DNA of 64,000 nucleotides from Prevotellaceae bacterium (GCA_020636695.1 JACJXJ010000002.1:124001-188000); one strand, 5' to 3'; counted from the stretch's first letter, positions 33,637-43,814 are shown. Numbers and translations are program-made. Notes: generated from the sequence alone by a model not told the origin.

Positions 33637-34545
33637 TTAACACAAAATGCAAGCCATGCAAATGCTGCAAAATTTAGAATAAACGCTTTCGCTACGAGAA
33701 GTTAATACCACAGGTTTTTCCGGTCCTTGCAGTAGTCCTGCCATCTCAGCATGCGCAAACGTTGCCAATCCTTTATAAAAGGCATTAGCGGTTTGAAAAT
33801 CGGGGAAAATCAAAATATCAGCATCACCAAGAATCGGTGTTGGTACGTTTTTAATGGCTCCTCGTTCTTTGTCCAGCGCTAAAAAAATGTCTACTGGTCC
33901 ATCAATAATCACATTGCCAAAATAACCGTCGCGCCAAAGATCTAAAATATCGAGATAATCTTGCATAAATCGAATTTTTGGATTGGCTTTTTCGGTGGCA
34001 TGAATCAGAGCTACTTTAGGACACTCTATACCAAATTTATAAGCGGTTTCAATCGCATATTTAATCATCTCTATGCGTTGTTCTTTACTTGGTTCGGGTA
34101 TAACGGCAGGATCGGAGAAAAAGAGCAATTTATGATAAGTAGGAATTTGAAAGGCTGCATTGTAGGTCATGACGCGTCCATGTTTCAGAATGCCCTTCTC
34201 TTTATCTAAAATAGCACGGAGAATTACATCTGTATTCACTAAACCTTTCATCAAAATATCGCATTCGCCATCGTGCACCATACGCACTGCTTCCAAGGTG
34301 GCTTCCAGTACATCGGGAATATCAATGATATGCACAAATGGAGATGGATGAAGATCAAATAAAAATGGATTTTCAATGCTCGCTACATCGCCTATCAAAT
34401 AGGCTTCTATCACACCTTTGTCCACCGCATGCATCACAGCTTCTAACGTGTGACTATCCACAGCATTAGCAACGGCCATTTTTTTGCGCGTTGATACAGA
34501 AGTTAAATAGGTTTCAAGTTCTAAAAATGACTTGATTTGTTCCAT
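33637..34545 (-). CDS. ptb: Phosphate butyryltransferase
   Basis: A 302-residue phosphotransacylase making butyryl-phosphate from butyryl-CoA. VANAVDSHTLEAV, LMKGLVNTDVILRAIL and VILTSRSES-like (VVLTSRSESVYSKF) match the family. The last residues, CSICMACILC, place four cysteines in a CxxCxxCxxC pattern (293, 296, 299, 302), unlike the usual ending. Together with buk it gives a substrate-level phosphorylation route for short-chain or branched-chain acyl-CoA. Confidence 0.9.
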   Translation of the reverse strand: MEQIKSFLELETYLTSVSTRKKMAVANAVDSHTLEAVMHAVDKGVIEAYLIGDVASIENPFLFDLHPSPFVHIIDIPDVLEATLEAVRMVHDGECDILMKGLVNTDVILRAILDKEKGILKHGRVMTYNAAFQIPTYHKLLFFSDPAVIPEPSKEQRIEMIKYAIETAYKFGIECPKVALIHATEKANPKIRFMQDYLDILDLWRDGYFGNVIIDGPVDIFLALDKERGAIKNVPTPILGDADILIFPDFQTANAFYKGLATFAHAEMAGLLQGPEKPVVLTSRSESVYSKFCSICMACILC

Positions 34546-34616
34546 GTTTACTAGTTATTAGATTTTTAGGTTGTAGGTTAAGTTGTTAAAACGATTTATG
34601 GGGCATTAATTCTATG

Positions 34617-35082
34617 TTATAGGGTTTTTAGTTTTTCTTTTTTAGTTCTCAATTTGTTTTCATTTATTCTTGTCAATAAAATATGTTTTTCTATTTCCAA
34701 TTTGTCTTTCCACCAATTTTCTCTTTTATAATTGTGTTGATCGTTGTTCAATTTATTAAAAAGTAAATTGAATAAATTTCATTAAAATTTGTAGTCAAAA
34801 GTCTTCTTTAGTTACTTGATGCCACTGTGTCCAAATTTTAAATATGATAACCAACGTCCTTTCGAGATTTGCATGGTCTTTAATTCTTTTCCTAGTACGA
34901 ATTTGTCCATTATAAATATACTTTTTATTGATTGTTGAAGTTTGTTTTCTACATCCTGTCATGATCAATAAATACTTAATTCTGTCTTTTGAAATTAATT
35001 ATCGTTGCCTGGAAAATCTGGTCGTTTCCAAATGCACAGTTTCCATAGAAGTATTTGGGATGTTAAATTTTGACTTCAACAT
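34617..35082 (-). pseudogene. Degenerate coding sequence, family unknown
   Basis: The 923-bp gap 34546-35468 holds no intact gene. On the minus strand two frames look like old coding sequence. Frame one: from ATG 35082, MLKSKFNIPNTSMETVHLET, one internal TAA, then on to a stop at 34795 (ending WTQWHQVTKEDF). Frame two: DKFVLGKELKTMQISKGRW (ATG 34910), a stop at 34812, two more stops, then a Lys/Glu-rich stretch (NWWKDKLEIEKHILLTRI) to a stop at 34617. Neither resembles a family I recognise. The remainder to 35468 is AT-rich with nothing I can call. Low confidence; AT-rich noise is possible. Confidence 0.35.
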
Positions 35083-35468
35083 TTTACATTCCTAAATATG
35101 TTCATAACTGTTCACCTTAATGAATCTGCATTTACTTTCGAAATTTCTTTTCATTTCAATATTGTTTGCTAATCATCAGAAAGAATTCTTTTGTCATTTT
35201 CTTCCAATTTGAAAACAGATAAAAACTTTGGTTTGAATTTTAGTTACTTAAAGTCGGTTTGAGACTTTATTGAATTTGTGTTAAAGTAAGTTATGTTGTC
35301 GATTTCACAGAAATTTCTCCCTAATGATTTTTGTCTATAGGATTGGTTTTCTGCCTATTATTGTCAAGCAAATCTGATTTTCCTGTTGTTAAATTGTCAA
35401 AAAATAAAATTTCATTGTGTCTTTATTTCTATCATTTTTTTTTTTTATATAACGTCTAAACGATAACA

Positions 35469-38300
35469 TCAAAATAGCCTCATTTGACCTGTAATTTCAT
35501 CGATAACATCCGTTTTTTCGTCTGCGTCAGCTTTCGGTTCTGCAGGCTCCTCTTTGGTAGTATCTACGGTTACAATTTCAATGTTCGTGTTATCGTCTGT
35601 GTCATTTGTTTCAGTCATTGGTGTTTCTACATCAACGCTCTCTTCTGCGCGAGTTTCTTCACTTTCTACCTCGGTAATGGCTTCTGGTTCAGGGAAACGT
35701 AATGGCTCCACTTCCGTCACTTTCTCAACATGCCAAGTGGTAATACGTTTTCCTTTCGCTTTATAGCTTTTTGCTGCAATAAATTCTTCAACCTCTACAA
35801 TAAATGGTTCTCTAAACGAGTCGCCTTCGCCCATCGTCACTTCAAAACGTGGATAAACTTGGTCAGAGAGCACGTAAAGTTTAGATAATTGGCTTTCACC
35901 AACAAATGACATGCGTTTGGCAGATTGTTCCAATTGGAATCGTTTAATGTAAGCATAGCCCTGTTCTGCATCGTACAAAGCAGCCGACCAAATTTTATTG
36001 GCATTAAATTTTTCGATACGTACGACATCGTCGTCAAAATGGTTATTCAAATCGAAATTGGTGGTGTAGAATGTTCCATTTTTGGCAATTACCAGAATCA
36101 AATCGTCAGGGAAAAATTCGCCAACATAATTGCCTCGTTTGTCGCTATTTAAACGTAATACATCTGGGTCAAACCAAATATGTGTACCACCCAATGTGGA
36201 ACCACCTTTTTGTTTGAGTAAAATTTTGTGTACATCGAATTTGGTCAAAATATTGCCCATAGATTGGCGTCCTTTGATAGCAATCTCTGAGAAATCTTTC
36301 TCAAAAACAAGGTTTTTAATTCTCCGTGTGGTTGGTTTCAACGCCACTTTAATCGTTTCGGCTTCTCCATTTGGATTGGCTGAAAAATAAACCACTTTAG
36401 AGTTTTCGGTACCTTGTGTTAAATCGTACTCTTTATCGCGCGTTACACCATTTACCGCAAAGCGTTTGATGTAATAAGCACCAGCACGACCGTCGCGATA
36501 AACGGCATTATAAATGGTTCGTTGGTCGTTTTTGATAAATACGGCTAAGTGTAACAAGTTCTTGCCGACAAACATTTTGTCGGTTACTTTTACCACTTTA
36601 TACTTACCATCTTTGAAGAACAGAATAATATCGTCGATATCGGAACAATTGCACACGAATTCGTCTTTTTTCAATCCTGTACCAATAAAACCGTCTTCTC
36701 GGTTGATATACAACTTTTCGTTGGCTTCCACCACTTTAGCAGCTTGAATGGTTTCGAAATTGCGCAATTCAGTTAAACGTGGGAAATGTTTGCCGTATTT
36801 CGATTTTAAGTTCGAGTACCAATCAATAGCATAATCGATGATGTGTTCGAGATTGTAATCAATTTGCTTGATTTGTTCGTGCATTTGAGCGATTAATTCC
36901 TTCGCTTTATCGACATTAAATTTCAGGATACGTGCCATCTTAATTTCGAGCAAGCGACTCAAATCTTCACGTGTAATTTCACGCACAAAATCCTTTTTAA
37001 ATGGCTCTAAACGGGTATCAATATGATCTAAAGCAGCATCCGTGGTTGGTGCATTTTCAAATCCTTTATCCTTGTATATGCGTTCTTCGATGAATATTTT
37101 TTCTAGCGAAGCAAAATTCAATTGATCCAGAAGTTCATTGCGTTGGATATTTAATTCCTGAGTTAATAAACTAACGGTATTGTTTGTATTACGACGTAAA
37201 ACTTCACTGACCGTAATAAAATGAGGTTTATTTTCGTCGATAACACAACAGTTAGGTGAATAACTAACTTCGCATTTGGTAAAGGCGTAAAGTGCGTCAA
37301 TGGTTTTATCAGATGACGTTTTAGCCTCCAAATGAACCAGAATTTCAACATTGGCAGAGGTGTTATCTTCTACTTTTTTAATGTTGATTTTTCCTTTTTC
37401 ATTGGCAGTTATAATCGTTTCAATCAACGAACCCGTAGTCATGCCATAAGGCACTTCGGTAATGGCGAGTGTTTTATTGTCTATTTTTTCAATTTTGGCA
37501 CGTATTTTTACCACACCACCACGTTCGCCATCGTTGTAACGACACACATCCAATAAGCCTCCTGTTGGAAAATCTGGGAATAATTGGAATGGCTCATTGC
37601 GCAAATAAGCGATGGAAGCATCTATTAACTCATTGAAATTGTGCGGTAAAATGCGCGAATTCAATCCTAAACCAATTCCCTCGCTACCTTGAGCCAATAA
37701 TAAAGGGAATTTAATTGGTAATGAAATTGGTTCTTTATTACGACCGTCGTACGAAGGTTTCCAAGGCGTTGTTTTGGGATTAAAAACCGCTTCCAAAGCA
37801 AATTTCGATAAACGCGCTTCAATATAACGAGGCGCAGCTGCTCCATCGCCAGTAAGAATATTTCCCCAGTTTCCTTGACAATCGATGAGTAAGTTTTTTT
37901 GTCCTAAATTCACCAACGCATCGCCAATAGAAGCGTCGCCGTGTGGGTGAAATTGCATGGTGTGACCCACAATGTTGGCCACTTTATTGTAACGCCCATC
38001 ATCAAGGCGTTTCATGGAATGTAAAACGCGGCGTTGAACAGGTTTTAAACCATCGTTGATGTGTGGAATGGCACGTTCAAGATTGACATACGAGGCATAA
38101 TCTAGAAACCAAGTTTGGTACATACCAGACAAATGATACTTTGCTTTTTTATCTTGCAAATCGGGTAACTTATAGTCCGAATGACCAGCTACATTTTCCG
38201 CAATTTCTTCTGCTACTACGTCTGTTTCATTGAGGTTCGTAGCGTCAGAAAGCTCCATTTCGTCGTCTGATGTTTGTGGGTTTGTAATTTCTTTAGACAT
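35469..38300 (-). CDS. parC: DNA topoisomerase IV subunit A
   Basis: A 943-residue type IIA topoisomerase A subunit. AIPHINDGLKPVQRRVLHSM, HPHGDASIGDALVNLGQ and the catalytic Tyr in AAPRYIEARLS (about residue 157) are clear; the C-terminal beta-pinwheel follows and the last 80 residues are a Thr/Glu-rich acidic tail. The N-terminal 50 residues are also acidic. The sequence follows the ParC-like second GyrA family member of Bacteroidetes; true GyrA cannot be excluded without the genome. Its promoter has a -7 box 33 nt upstream of the ATG. Confidence 0.88.
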   Translation of the reverse strand: MSKEITNPQTSDDEMELSDATNLNETDVVAEEIAENVAGHSDYKLPDLQDKKAKYHLSGMYQTWFLDYASYVNLERAIPHINDGLKPVQRRVLHSMKRLDDGRYNKVANIVGHTMQFHPHGDASIGDALVNLGQKNLLIDCQGNWGNILTGDGAAAPRYIEARLSKFALEAVFNPKTTPWKPSYDGRNKEPISLPIKFPLLLAQGSEGIGLGLNSRILPHNFNELIDASIAYLRNEPFQLFPDFPTGGLLDVCRYNDGERGGVVKIRAKIEKIDNKTLAITEVPYGMTTGSLIETIITANEKGKINIKKVEDNTSANVEILVHLEAKTSSDKTIDALYAFTKCEVSYSPNCCVIDENKPHFITVSEVLRRNTNNTVSLLTQELNIQRNELLDQLNFASLEKIFIEERIYKDKGFENAPTTDAALDHIDTRLEPFKKDFVREITREDLSRLLEIKMARILKFNVDKAKELIAQMHEQIKQIDYNLEHIIDYAIDWYSNLKSKYGKHFPRLTELRNFETIQAAKVVEANEKLYINREDGFIGTGLKKDEFVCNCSDIDDIILFFKDGKYKVVKVTDKMFVGKNLLHLAVFIKNDQRTIYNAVYRDGRAGAYYIKRFAVNGVTRDKEYDLTQGTENSKVVYFSANPNGEAETIKVALKPTTRRIKNLVFEKDFSEIAIKGRQSMGNILTKFDVHKILLKQKGGSTLGGTHIWFDPDVLRLNSDKRGNYVGEFFPDDLILVIAKNGTFYTTNFDLNNHFDDDVVRIEKFNANKIWSAALYDAEQGYAYIKRFQLEQSAKRMSFVGESQLSKLYVLSDQVYPRFEVTMGEGDSFREPFIVEVEEFIAAKSYKAKGKRITTWHVEKVTEVEPLRFPEPEAITEVESEETRAEESVDVETPMTETNDTDDNTNIEIVTVDTTKEEPAEPKADADEKTDVIDEITGQMRLF

Positions 38301-38332
38301 ATATGAGGACAGTTATTTTTTCTGTTAACGTG

Positions 38333-38340
38333 CAAAGATA
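38333..38340 (-). promoter_or_regulatory. -7 promoter element of parC
   Basis: TATCTTTG on the minus strand, perfect TAnnTTTG, 33 nt before the ATG at 38300. Confidence 0.6.
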
Positions 38341-38432
38341 CAAAAAACCGTTGAATTTAGTGAAATAAAATTATCAACATTTTTAAAGAAATTAATTACC
38401 CCGATTAAAAGGTCTATTTTAGATAAAAATAG

Positions 38433-38440
38433 TATCTTTG
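38433..38440 (+). promoter_or_regulatory. -7 promoter element of the THUMP-like methyltransferase gene
   Basis: TATCTTTG, perfect TAnnTTTG, 21 nt before the ATG at 38461, divergent from the parC promoter. Confidence 0.6.
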
Positions 38441-38460
38441 CACTTCTTGATTAAGCACTT

Positions 38461-39627
38461 ATGGATCAATTAACACAACAGTTTGTTGAGCAGCATCTTT
38501 CTGACGATGTGCATGTATTAGCTTTAAAAACAGCGCCACAAGGTGTTGATATATCTACGGCCCTACAACAAATCTCAGCTCGTCAGCTATTGGCAAAAAA
38601 AGTGCCTACTTGGGCCAAAAATTCGCAATTGCACTTCCCTCCTCATTTGTCTTTAGAACAGTGCTCTTCCGAAGAAACAGCGCGTTACAAAGGGTCGTTA
38701 GTTTCTGGAAATAAGTTGGTTGACCTTACAGGTGGTATGGGTGTAGATTGTTATTTTTTGTCGCAGCAATTTCAATCCACGGCTTACGTCGAAAAATTGC
38801 CTCATTTAGTAGCATTAGCAAACCATAATTTCGCCATTTTAAACCCCAAAGTGGAGGTTTATAACGATGATGCAGAAGCATTTCTCAAACAAATGCCGCC
38901 TGTGGATGTTATTTATATTGATCCTGCACGACGCGACACCAAAGGGCAAAAAACCGTTTCCATACACGATTGTACGCCCGATGTGAGTTTATTACAACAA
39001 AATCTATTCGAAAAAGCGCATCAAGTGTTGATTAAATTATCGCCCATGCTCGATATTTCATTAGCATTAAGCGATTTACAGCATGTAAAATCAGTACATG
39101 TGGTTTCTGTCGGGAATGAATGTAAGGAGTTGCTATTTTTGTTAGAGCGGAATTATACCGATGAAACAACCATTTGTGCAGTCAATTTGCCACAGAAAAA
39201 TCAAACACCTTTTGCATTTAATTCCTCCCAAGAAAAGATTCTGACTATTGACTATGCAACCGAACCTATAAGTTATTTGTATGAGCCACATGCTGCTTTA
39301 TTAAAAGCGGGAGCTTTCAAGCTCATTACGGCTCAATATCCAGTAAAAAAGCTCCATATAAACAGCCATTTATACACATCAAAGGAGTTAATTGGTGATT
39401 TTCCTGGACGCACATTCAAAATTCTGAATTGGGCGCCTTTTAACAAACAAATAGGGAAAGGATTGTTGGCTGGAATGACGCAAGCAAATATGACCGTGCG
39501 TAATTTTCCCTTGTCAGTAAATGAATTACGTCAAAAATTGCGGTTGAAAGATGGCGGTGACTTCTATCTGTTTGCTACCACGCTTGCGGATAATCAAAAA
39601 GTGCTTATTTTGTGCGAAAAGTGTTGA
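38461..39627 (+). CDS. Class I SAM-dependent methyltransferase with THUMP-like domain
   Basis: A 388-residue protein with a Rossmann methyltransferase centre: LVDLTGGMGVDCYFL (motif I, about residue 80), VEKLPHLVALANHN, and DVIYIDPARRDTKGQK (motif IV). The C-terminal part (about 280-388: ALLKAGAFKL, FPGRTFKI, LSVNELRQKLRLKDGG) fits the THUMP-like fold. RNA is the likely substrate, but the target base is unknown. A -7 element is 21 nt upstream; the gene ends 2 bp from the convergent helicase gene. Confidence 0.85.
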   Translation: MDQLTQQFVEQHLSDDVHVLALKTAPQGVDISTALQQISARQLLAKKVPTWAKNSQLHFPPHLSLEQCSSEETARYKGSLVSGNKLVDLTGGMGVDCYFLSQQFQSTAYVEKLPHLVALANHNFAILNPKVEVYNDDAEAFLKQMPPVDVIYIDPARRDTKGQKTVSIHDCTPDVSLLQQNLFEKAHQVLIKLSPMLDISLALSDLQHVKSVHVVSVGNECKELLFLLERNYTDETTICAVNLPQKNQTPFAFNSSQEKILTIDYATEPISYLYEPHAALLKAGAFKLITAQYPVKKLHINSHLYTSKELIGDFPGRTFKILNWAPFNKQIGKGLLAGMTQANMTVRNFPLSVNELRQKLRLKDGGDFYLFATTLADNQKVLILCEKC

Positions 39628-39628
39628 T

Positions 39629-42600
39629 TTAGACACTTTCAATCTCGCCTAACGTCGCATATAGGATGTAACCTGTAGCTTCATATCCCATTTCGCCAAT
39701 TAACCGTAAGTAATTCTCCAATTGACGTTTATATTTTGGTTCTTTTTGTTGACCGAATTTATAATCTACCACAATCACTTGTTTATCTTTCATCATCAAT
39801 CGGTCAGGGCGATAAGAGTCTCCTTTGGGCGTTATTATTTCGGCTTCATTCAGCACTTTATAATTTCCCGAGAACCACTCTTTGACTTGTGGAAGCTCAA
39901 ACAAACGCTGTAATGTTTGGTGTATTTCTGTTACCTCATTTTGTTTTATTTCACCGGCTAAAACGGCTTTTTTCAAGATGTTATCAAGGTCATCTAAAGT
40001 AGTTATTTGACTCAATAAATGGTGCATTAATAAGCCATTTTGACGCTCACTGCCACTGTCGTTTAAATTGTAACGCAATTTTATCCGACTCGTTATCGAC
40101 ACCGAATCGTAACTTAGATTTAGATTACCAATTGGGCTCACTTTTTTATCATTTTTGAGTGGTAATAACTCACCAATAACCACATCATCGGTGGAGCCAT
40201 AAGCTGATAAAGGCAATGTCATGGTCGGTTCTAAATCTGTTGAATTGGGCTGCGTAAAAACATATTGTAGCACTTCGGCAATAGTTTGATTTTTAAGCTC
40301 TTTTTCGGCTTTTGGAGCCATAATAATCAATTCATTTTCAGCTCTAGTAAACGCCACATAGGTCATATTGAGCGTATCTATGTAACATTTTAGTTTTTCA
40401 CTCCAGTAGTAATCCGCAAAAATGGTATCCTTCAGTTTTTGATTGTAGTTTACAGGAATTATGGGCAATTGAGCGAATGGCTGTTGATGAGGTTGAGGTT
40501 TACACCATAACACCGAACGAGAACCAGGGCTTGTTTTATCCAAACTCCAATCGCAGAAAGGAATAATAACAGCTTTAAATTCAAGCCCTTTCGATTTATG
40601 TATGGTCATAATTCGAATGGCATCCTGCGTTTCGGAAGCGGCTAAAAATTTCTTATGCGAAAACTCGTCCCAATAACTTAAAAAACCGTTTATATCGGCA
40701 TTTTCGGTACTAGCATATTGATAAATATCATCCTGAAAAGCTTGTAAAAATACCACATTATGAGTATCTTGATGTAGATTGAGCAATTGTATTAAACCTT
40801 CGGTTAATTGAAATAGTGGCTCGTTTTTAAGACGTTGTAAGGTGTTGTGTTGAGTGCCAAACACGCGTTCACTCCACGCTTCTGCCGTTTCATTATCCAC
40901 AAAATGAAGTTTTTTAGCTGTCTTTTGATACAATAATTCGATGAGAGTGCGGTTTACTTTGTCCTCTGGAGTCACAAAATAACGCATAATAGCGACTAAC
41001 AATTTTACATTTGAATCATTGTCAATCAATAACGCTTCGTTAGAGATAATGTCGTACTGTTTGCCTTCGCAATTCAGTAAAAAGTCAGCTATTTGCGTCG
41101 CTTCTGCGTTACGTCTCACCAAAATGGTGATGTCGCCTTGTGCATATCCTTGCTCCATCAATTGATCTATCGTTTCAGGAAGGCGTTCTAACGCTTTTTC
41201 TTGCCAACTCAGCTGCTTTTCTTTGTCTGCGTTGATAAAATGTACAGCCACTCTCCCTTCAATCGATTTATGGACCTTTTGTAAGGCATCTTTGTAAATT
41301 TCGGTCAAGGTAGATTGACTAGCTTCATTTTCAAAATGGGTGGCTAACAGTTTCGTGGCTAATTGAAAAAAGGTATTGTTGAATAAAACAACGTTTTTGG
41401 CACTGCGCCAGTTGGTGTCAAGTGTTGTTTTTGCTACATTTCCTGGAAAAGCTTCTTCTACACCACTTTGTAGCAAACTCCAATCGGAATTACGAAACCG
41501 ATAAATGCTCTGTTTTACATCACCAACGACTAAATTTTGATAATTTTCGGCCACACTATTTTTTAAAAGTGGTTGAAAATTATTCCATTGTAACTGCGAT
41601 GTATCCTGAAACTCATCCATCATGTAATGGTGAATATTAACCCCCGTTTTTTCGTACACAAATGGCGCATCACAACCTTCCATAATACGATTTAGAAATT
41701 CAGTGGTGCTACTAATGAGCACGGTATTATTTTCGTCGCAATACCGTTTAATATGTGCCCCAATATCCGATAAAATACCCAACATATAGAGGTGATTCAT
41801 CGCTACTTTGGCCGACAAATAGTAAGTTCTATCTATTGCTGCTAAACGTTTAGCGCAGCGCTCCAATCCATTATGAAAAGCCGATTCTATCGCTGGTTTT
41901 AGCGGTGATGTTTTTGTGTACCATTTTGTAACATCGTCGGCAGCTTTGATAAAGGTATCAGTTACTTGAAATTCTTTATCTTTTAATTTCGTAATATCAA
42001 AATAAGAGATAAAACCATTTGAGCCACGTGAAAAATCAGAAAAAGTCAAACCTTGTTGCTGAATGATTGCACAAGCCTCGTCGCAAACCGTCCTCATTTC
42101 TTCCTCAAAAGAGTCAACAATATGGCGTAATGCGCTTTTGTACTCTTTTAAAAATGTTTTATCGTGCAATTGTTCATTTATGAGCGATAAATTTTGCAAA
42201 TACGATTCTTTGAAAATCTCTTGCCCTAATTGGTTAATATTTTTCGATACATTCCACGATTTACTCTCTTTTAGCTGATCTTCGGCATAAGCGGTAAGCC
42301 ACATCAATAACGATCGATTTTCGGGCTTATCAAGCTCGAATAACATCGTATCAATGGCATTTTGTAGAACCTTTTCTTTGTCTAATTCTACCGCAAAATT
42401 ACCTTGTAACCCTATTTCACGAGTAAAGGCACGTACTATTTGTTGGAAGAATTTATCAATGGTACTTACATTGAAGCCACTATAATCGTGCAATAAATCG
42501 GCTAAAAATTCGGTGGCCTGAAGTTGTATCGCTTGTTTGGTTAAATGAGGGAAATCGCGCTGTAAATCGCTCAAAAACGGCGACGTGTCGGTAGTCGATA

Positions 42601-42808
42601 GTTGGAATAGTTCACTCACAATACGACGTTTCATTTCGTCGGTCGCTTTATTGGTAAATGTTACCGCCAACGTATTACGGTGTGGATGTTTCTCTGCCGC
42701 ATGTTGAAATAACAGTGCGATATAAGCATACGACAAACGGTAGGTTTTACCCGAACCTGCCGATGCTTTATACAGTTGAATAGTTTGGTTATGAGGTGTG
42801 TGAACCAT
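39629..42808 (-). CDS. UvrD/RecB-like helicase-nuclease (AddA type)
   Basis: A 1059-residue repair protein processing double-strand DNA ends. YKASAGSGKTYRLSY is Walker A; DEFQDTSQLQW Walker B; VGDVKQSIYRFR motif III; DTNWRSAKNVV motif IV; TIHKSKGLEFKAVII motif V; VAFTRAENELIIM motif VI. The C-terminal nuclease has RPDRLMM and VVDYKFGQ (PD-(D/E)xK). The frame starts at 42817, but the -7 box at 42833-42826 leaves only about 5 nt for that start, so MVHTPHN at 42808 is preferred. No addB partner adjoins it. Confidence 0.88.
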   Translation of the reverse strand: MVHTPHNQTIQLYKASAGSGKTYRLSYAYIALLFQHAAEKHPHRNTLAVTFTNKATDEMKRRIVSELFQLSTTDTSPFLSDLQRDFPHLTKQAIQLQATEFLADLLHDYSGFNVSTIDKFFQQIVRAFTREIGLQGNFAVELDKEKVLQNAIDTMLFELDKPENRSLLMWLTAYAEDQLKESKSWNVSKNINQLGQEIFKESYLQNLSLINEQLHDKTFLKEYKSALRHIVDSFEEEMRTVCDEACAIIQQQGLTFSDFSRGSNGFISYFDITKLKDKEFQVTDTFIKAADDVTKWYTKTSPLKPAIESAFHNGLERCAKRLAAIDRTYYLSAKVAMNHLYMLGILSDIGAHIKRYCDENNTVLISSTTEFLNRIMEGCDAPFVYEKTGVNIHHYMMDEFQDTSQLQWNNFQPLLKNSVAENYQNLVVGDVKQSIYRFRNSDWSLLQSGVEEAFPGNVAKTTLDTNWRSAKNVVLFNNTFFQLATKLLATHFENEASQSTLTEIYKDALQKVHKSIEGRVAVHFINADKEKQLSWQEKALERLPETIDQLMEQGYAQGDITILVRRNAEATQIADFLLNCEGKQYDIISNEALLIDNDSNVKLLVAIMRYFVTPEDKVNRTLIELLYQKTAKKLHFVDNETAEAWSERVFGTQHNTLQRLKNEPLFQLTEGLIQLLNLHQDTHNVVFLQAFQDDIYQYASTENADINGFLSYWDEFSHKKFLAASETQDAIRIMTIHKSKGLEFKAVIIPFCDWSLDKTSPGSRSVLWCKPQPHQQPFAQLPIIPVNYNQKLKDTIFADYYWSEKLKCYIDTLNMTYVAFTRAENELIIMAPKAEKELKNQTIAEVLQYVFTQPNSTDLEPTMTLPLSAYGSTDDVVIGELLPLKNDKKVSPIGNLNLSYDSVSITSRIKLRYNLNDSGSERQNGLLMHHLLSQITTLDDLDNILKKAVLAGEIKQNEVTEIHQTLQRLFELPQVKEWFSGNYKVLNEAEIITPKGDSYRPDRLMMKDKQVIVVDYKFGQQKEPKYKRQLENYLRLIGEMGYEATGYILYATLGEIESV

Positions 42809-42825
42809 TTGATTCAAATTTTGAA

Positions 42826-42833
42826 CAAAGATA
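42826..42833 (-). promoter_or_regulatory. -7 promoter element of the AddA-like gene
   Basis: TATCTTTG on the minus strand, perfect TAnnTTTG, 18 nt before the ATG at 42808. Confidence 0.55.
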
Positions 42834-42959
42834 AGATTTTATTAGGAATTTTGAGGCACTATCTCTGCTTTTTTATGTGATTAGTTGTATCTCATTTGTT
42901 TTCAAATAGGAATAATTAAAATAATGTTTTAAAGATTTTTTACTCTCGCAATATTGCAT

Positions 42960-42967
42960 TAAATTTG
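42960..42967 (+). promoter_or_regulatory. -7 promoter element of the polyprenol-phosphate glycosyltransferase gene
   Basis: TAAATTTG, perfect TAnnTTTG, 37 nt before the ATG at 43004. Confidence 0.55.
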
Positions 42968-43003
42968 CGAGTTCAAAAGTATTAAACCTAATAAATAGGC
43001 AAC

Positions 43004-43750
43004 ATGTCAGATTCCATTGTCATCATTCCGACCTACAACGAGAAAGAGAACATCGAAAAGATGATTCGAACCGTATTTGCACTACCTAAAGTATTCGATA
43101 TCCTCATTATAGATGATGGTTCGCCAGACGGTACGGCTTTGATTGTTAAACAATTGCAAACTGAATTCCCAGACAAATTGCATTTGGTGGAACGTACTGG
43201 CAAATTAGGATTAGGCACAGCTTATATTGCGGGCTTTAAATGGGTTTTAGAACGTGATTATCAATTTGTGTTCGAGATGGATGCCGATTTTTCGCATCCT
43301 GTCGATAAATTATTGGATATGTACGAAGTTTGCGCCCATCAAGGTGTAGATATGGCTATTGGTTCGCGTTATGTTGGCAATGTGGTAAATGTAGTCAATT
43401 GGCCGATTGGACGCGTTCTTATGTCCTATTATGCTTCTAAATATGTACAGTTTATAACGGGCTTAACTGTAGCTGATACAACGGCAGGTTTTGCTTGCTA
43501 TCGTCGCGAAGTTTTGGAAACTATCGAGTTTGATAAAATTCGCTTCAAAGGCTATGCTTTCCAAATAGAAATGAAATTTACGGCGTATAAATGCGGATTC
43601 ACACTGCGCGAAGTGCCTATCGTATTTATTAACCGTGTAGAAGGCACTTCTAAAATGAGTGGTGGCATCTTTAGTGAAGCCTTGTTTGGTGTGATTAAAC
43701 TAAAACTAAATAGCTGGTTCCGTACCTATCCTCAAAAAAAACAGCACTGA
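43004..43750 (+). CDS. Polyprenol monophosphomannose synthase (family 2 glycosyltransferase)
   Basis: A 248-residue GT2 enzyme without membrane helices. VIIPTYNEKENIEKM opens it, LIIDDGSPDGTALIV is the nucleotide-binding block and MDADFSHP the DxD motif; GSRYVGNVVN and INRVEGTSKMSG are typical of dolichol-phosphate mannose synthases. It makes polyprenyl-phosphate-mannose (or another hexose), a sugar donor for reactions outside the cytoplasm, which would fit protein O-glycosylation in Bacteroidetes. A strong terminator follows. Confidence 0.9.
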   Translation: MSDSIVIIPTYNEKENIEKMIRTVFALPKVFDILIIDDGSPDGTALIVKQLQTEFPDKLHLVERTGKLGLGTAYIAGFKWVLERDYQFVFEMDADFSHPVDKLLDMYEVCAHQGVDMAIGSRYVGNVVNVVNWPIGRVLMSYYASKYVQFITGLTVADTTAGFACYRREVLETIEFDKIRFKGYAFQIEMKFTAYKCGFTLREVPIVFINRVEGTSKMSGGIFSEALFGVIKLKLNSWFRTYPQKKQH

Positions 43751-43764
43751 AGTGCTCCTAAATA

Positions 43765-43809
43765 GCTAAAAAGTGGTAAATATTCAATTGATATTTACCA
43801 CTTTTTAGC
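43765..43809 (+). terminator. Terminator after the glycosyltransferase gene
   Basis: Perfect 19-bp arms (43765-43783 and 43791-43809) with a TCAATTG loop, ending in CTTTTTAGC. It separates the glycosyltransferase from the prfB promoter. Confidence 0.8.
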
Positions 43810-43814
43810 GTTCT

